DNA of 23,648 nucleotides from an uncultured Actinomycetes bacterium (lineage in GTDB: Bacteria > Actinomycetota > Actinomycetes > Nanopelagicales > Nanopelagicaceae). Within the stretch, counting starts at the first letter, position 1. Every line of letters begins with the position of its first letter. Where the stretch lies: contig CAIYQS010000072.1 in NCBI GenBank assembly GCA_903928395.1, forward strand, positions 1-23,648. The letters run 5' to 3'. Both the position numbers and the translations under genes were made by a program. The notes under the pieces are model-generated. The model was not told where the DNA came from, ran no database searches, and saw only the letters and a program-made list of their open reading frames with translations. This document shows, piece after piece, positions 23,363 to 23,648 of the stretch.

Positions 23363-23648
23363 TCCGGGCTGCGGTTTTAGGTTCACCTATAAGTCATAGT
23401 CTCTCGCCCCTTCTCCATCGTCGCGCATATCAATTACTAGGGGTTCAGGGAGAGTATTCGGCAATCGAAGTCACCCCAGAGCTGGCACCAGGGTTTTTTC
23501 AACGGGCGTTCGATGAAGATTGGACCGGTTTTTCTCTCACGATGCCGCTCAAGGAAACCATCTTTGATTATGAATTCGATCCGGCTTTTGTTGTAGATCC
23601 AGTTGCATTACAAATGAGATCGGCAAATACCCTTGTTAAACAAGAGGG
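23359..23648 (+). CDS. aroE: Shikimate dehydrogenase, N-terminal part (cut by window end)
   Basis: The open frame runs past the right edge, leaving 96 complete codons of a protein normally near 270 residues. It contains the shikimate-binding N-terminal domain: MIRAAVLGSPISHSLSP with S14 and S16, the catalytic lysine K65 in FSLTMPLKE, and N90 in SANTLV (commonly GAVNTLV). The NADP-binding half lies outside the window, so completeness cannot be judged. ATG 23359 overlaps the mltG stop (ATGA), and the start matches family N-termini. aroE after mltG is the usual order in actinobacteria, commonly followed by chorismate synthase and other aro genes. Confidence 0.93.
   Translation, partial: MIRAAVLGSPISHSLSPLLHRRAYQLLGVQGEYSAIEVTPELAPGFFQRAFDEDWTGFSLTMPLKETIFDYEFDPAFVVDPVALQMRSANTLVKQE

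Noticed and set aside
1..23648. Mobile elements, CRISPR arrays, toxin-antitoxin or defence genes
   Set aside because: Every long frame is explained by a conserved housekeeping gene, spacing is tight, and no direct-repeat arrays, terminal repeats or transposase-like products were seen.

Overview
The window is a dense stretch of core chromosome, roughly 98% coding, carrying 22 recognisable genes plus a possible fragment at the left edge. All genes but one are on the + strand. I see no rRNA, tRNA, CRISPR array, insertion sequence or phage gene. The organism is almost certainly an actinobacterium. It has the phosphatidylinositol phosphate synthase / PatA / PimA cluster, the pdxS-pdxT-yebC-ruvCAB-secDF-relA order, the MBL-hisS-aspS and DUF948-alaS-ruvX-mltG-aroE runs, and aspartyl- and alanyl-tRNA synthetases closely similar to mycobacterial and streptomycete ones. 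Base composition is near half G+C by eye, low for the phylum. With very short gaps and many gene overlaps, this fits a streamlined lineage such as the freshwater acI/Nanopelagicales group; that placement is an inference.

Layout. Bases 40-4259 hold a five-gene, translationally coupled envelope operon: PIP synthase, PIM acyltransferase, PIM mannosyltransferase, a small LemA-like membrane protein and a DUF3048 lipoprotein. Bases 4257-5838 hold pdxS-pdxT (pyridoxal phosphate synthase), preceded by a short leader with unusual repeated hairpins. Bases 5884-8831 hold yebC and the Holliday-junction genes ruvC-ruvA-ruvB. Bases 8843-13715 hold secD-secF and the bifunctional (p)ppGpp enzyme, without the yajC and apt genes that often sit in this order. 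A convergent DUF349 gene (13723-15015, minus) follows, then a 192-base divergent intergenic region, the longest gene-free stretch. Bases 15208-18918 hold a glyoxalase-II-like hydrolase, hisS and aspS. Bases 18958-23648 hold a DUF948 protein, alaS, ruvX, mltG and the start of aroE, cut by the window end.

I found no previously undescribed multi-gene system. The most distinctive signals are regulatory. TAGGCT/TAGACT -10 elements sit 7-8 bases before SD-less ATG codons (ruvC, secD, DUF948), suggesting leaderless mRNAs, and at ruvC and secD, with a weaker case at pdxS, the TAG of the element is also the stop codon of the upstream gene. There is a tandem TGCCC/GGGCA leader in front of pdxS and a 7-bp palindrome covering the only SD-like sequence of alaS. 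On the protein side, a short LemA-like protein sits next to PimA, SecD has a low-complexity linker plus a cysteine pair, and AspRS has residues typical of the tRNA-non-discriminating type.
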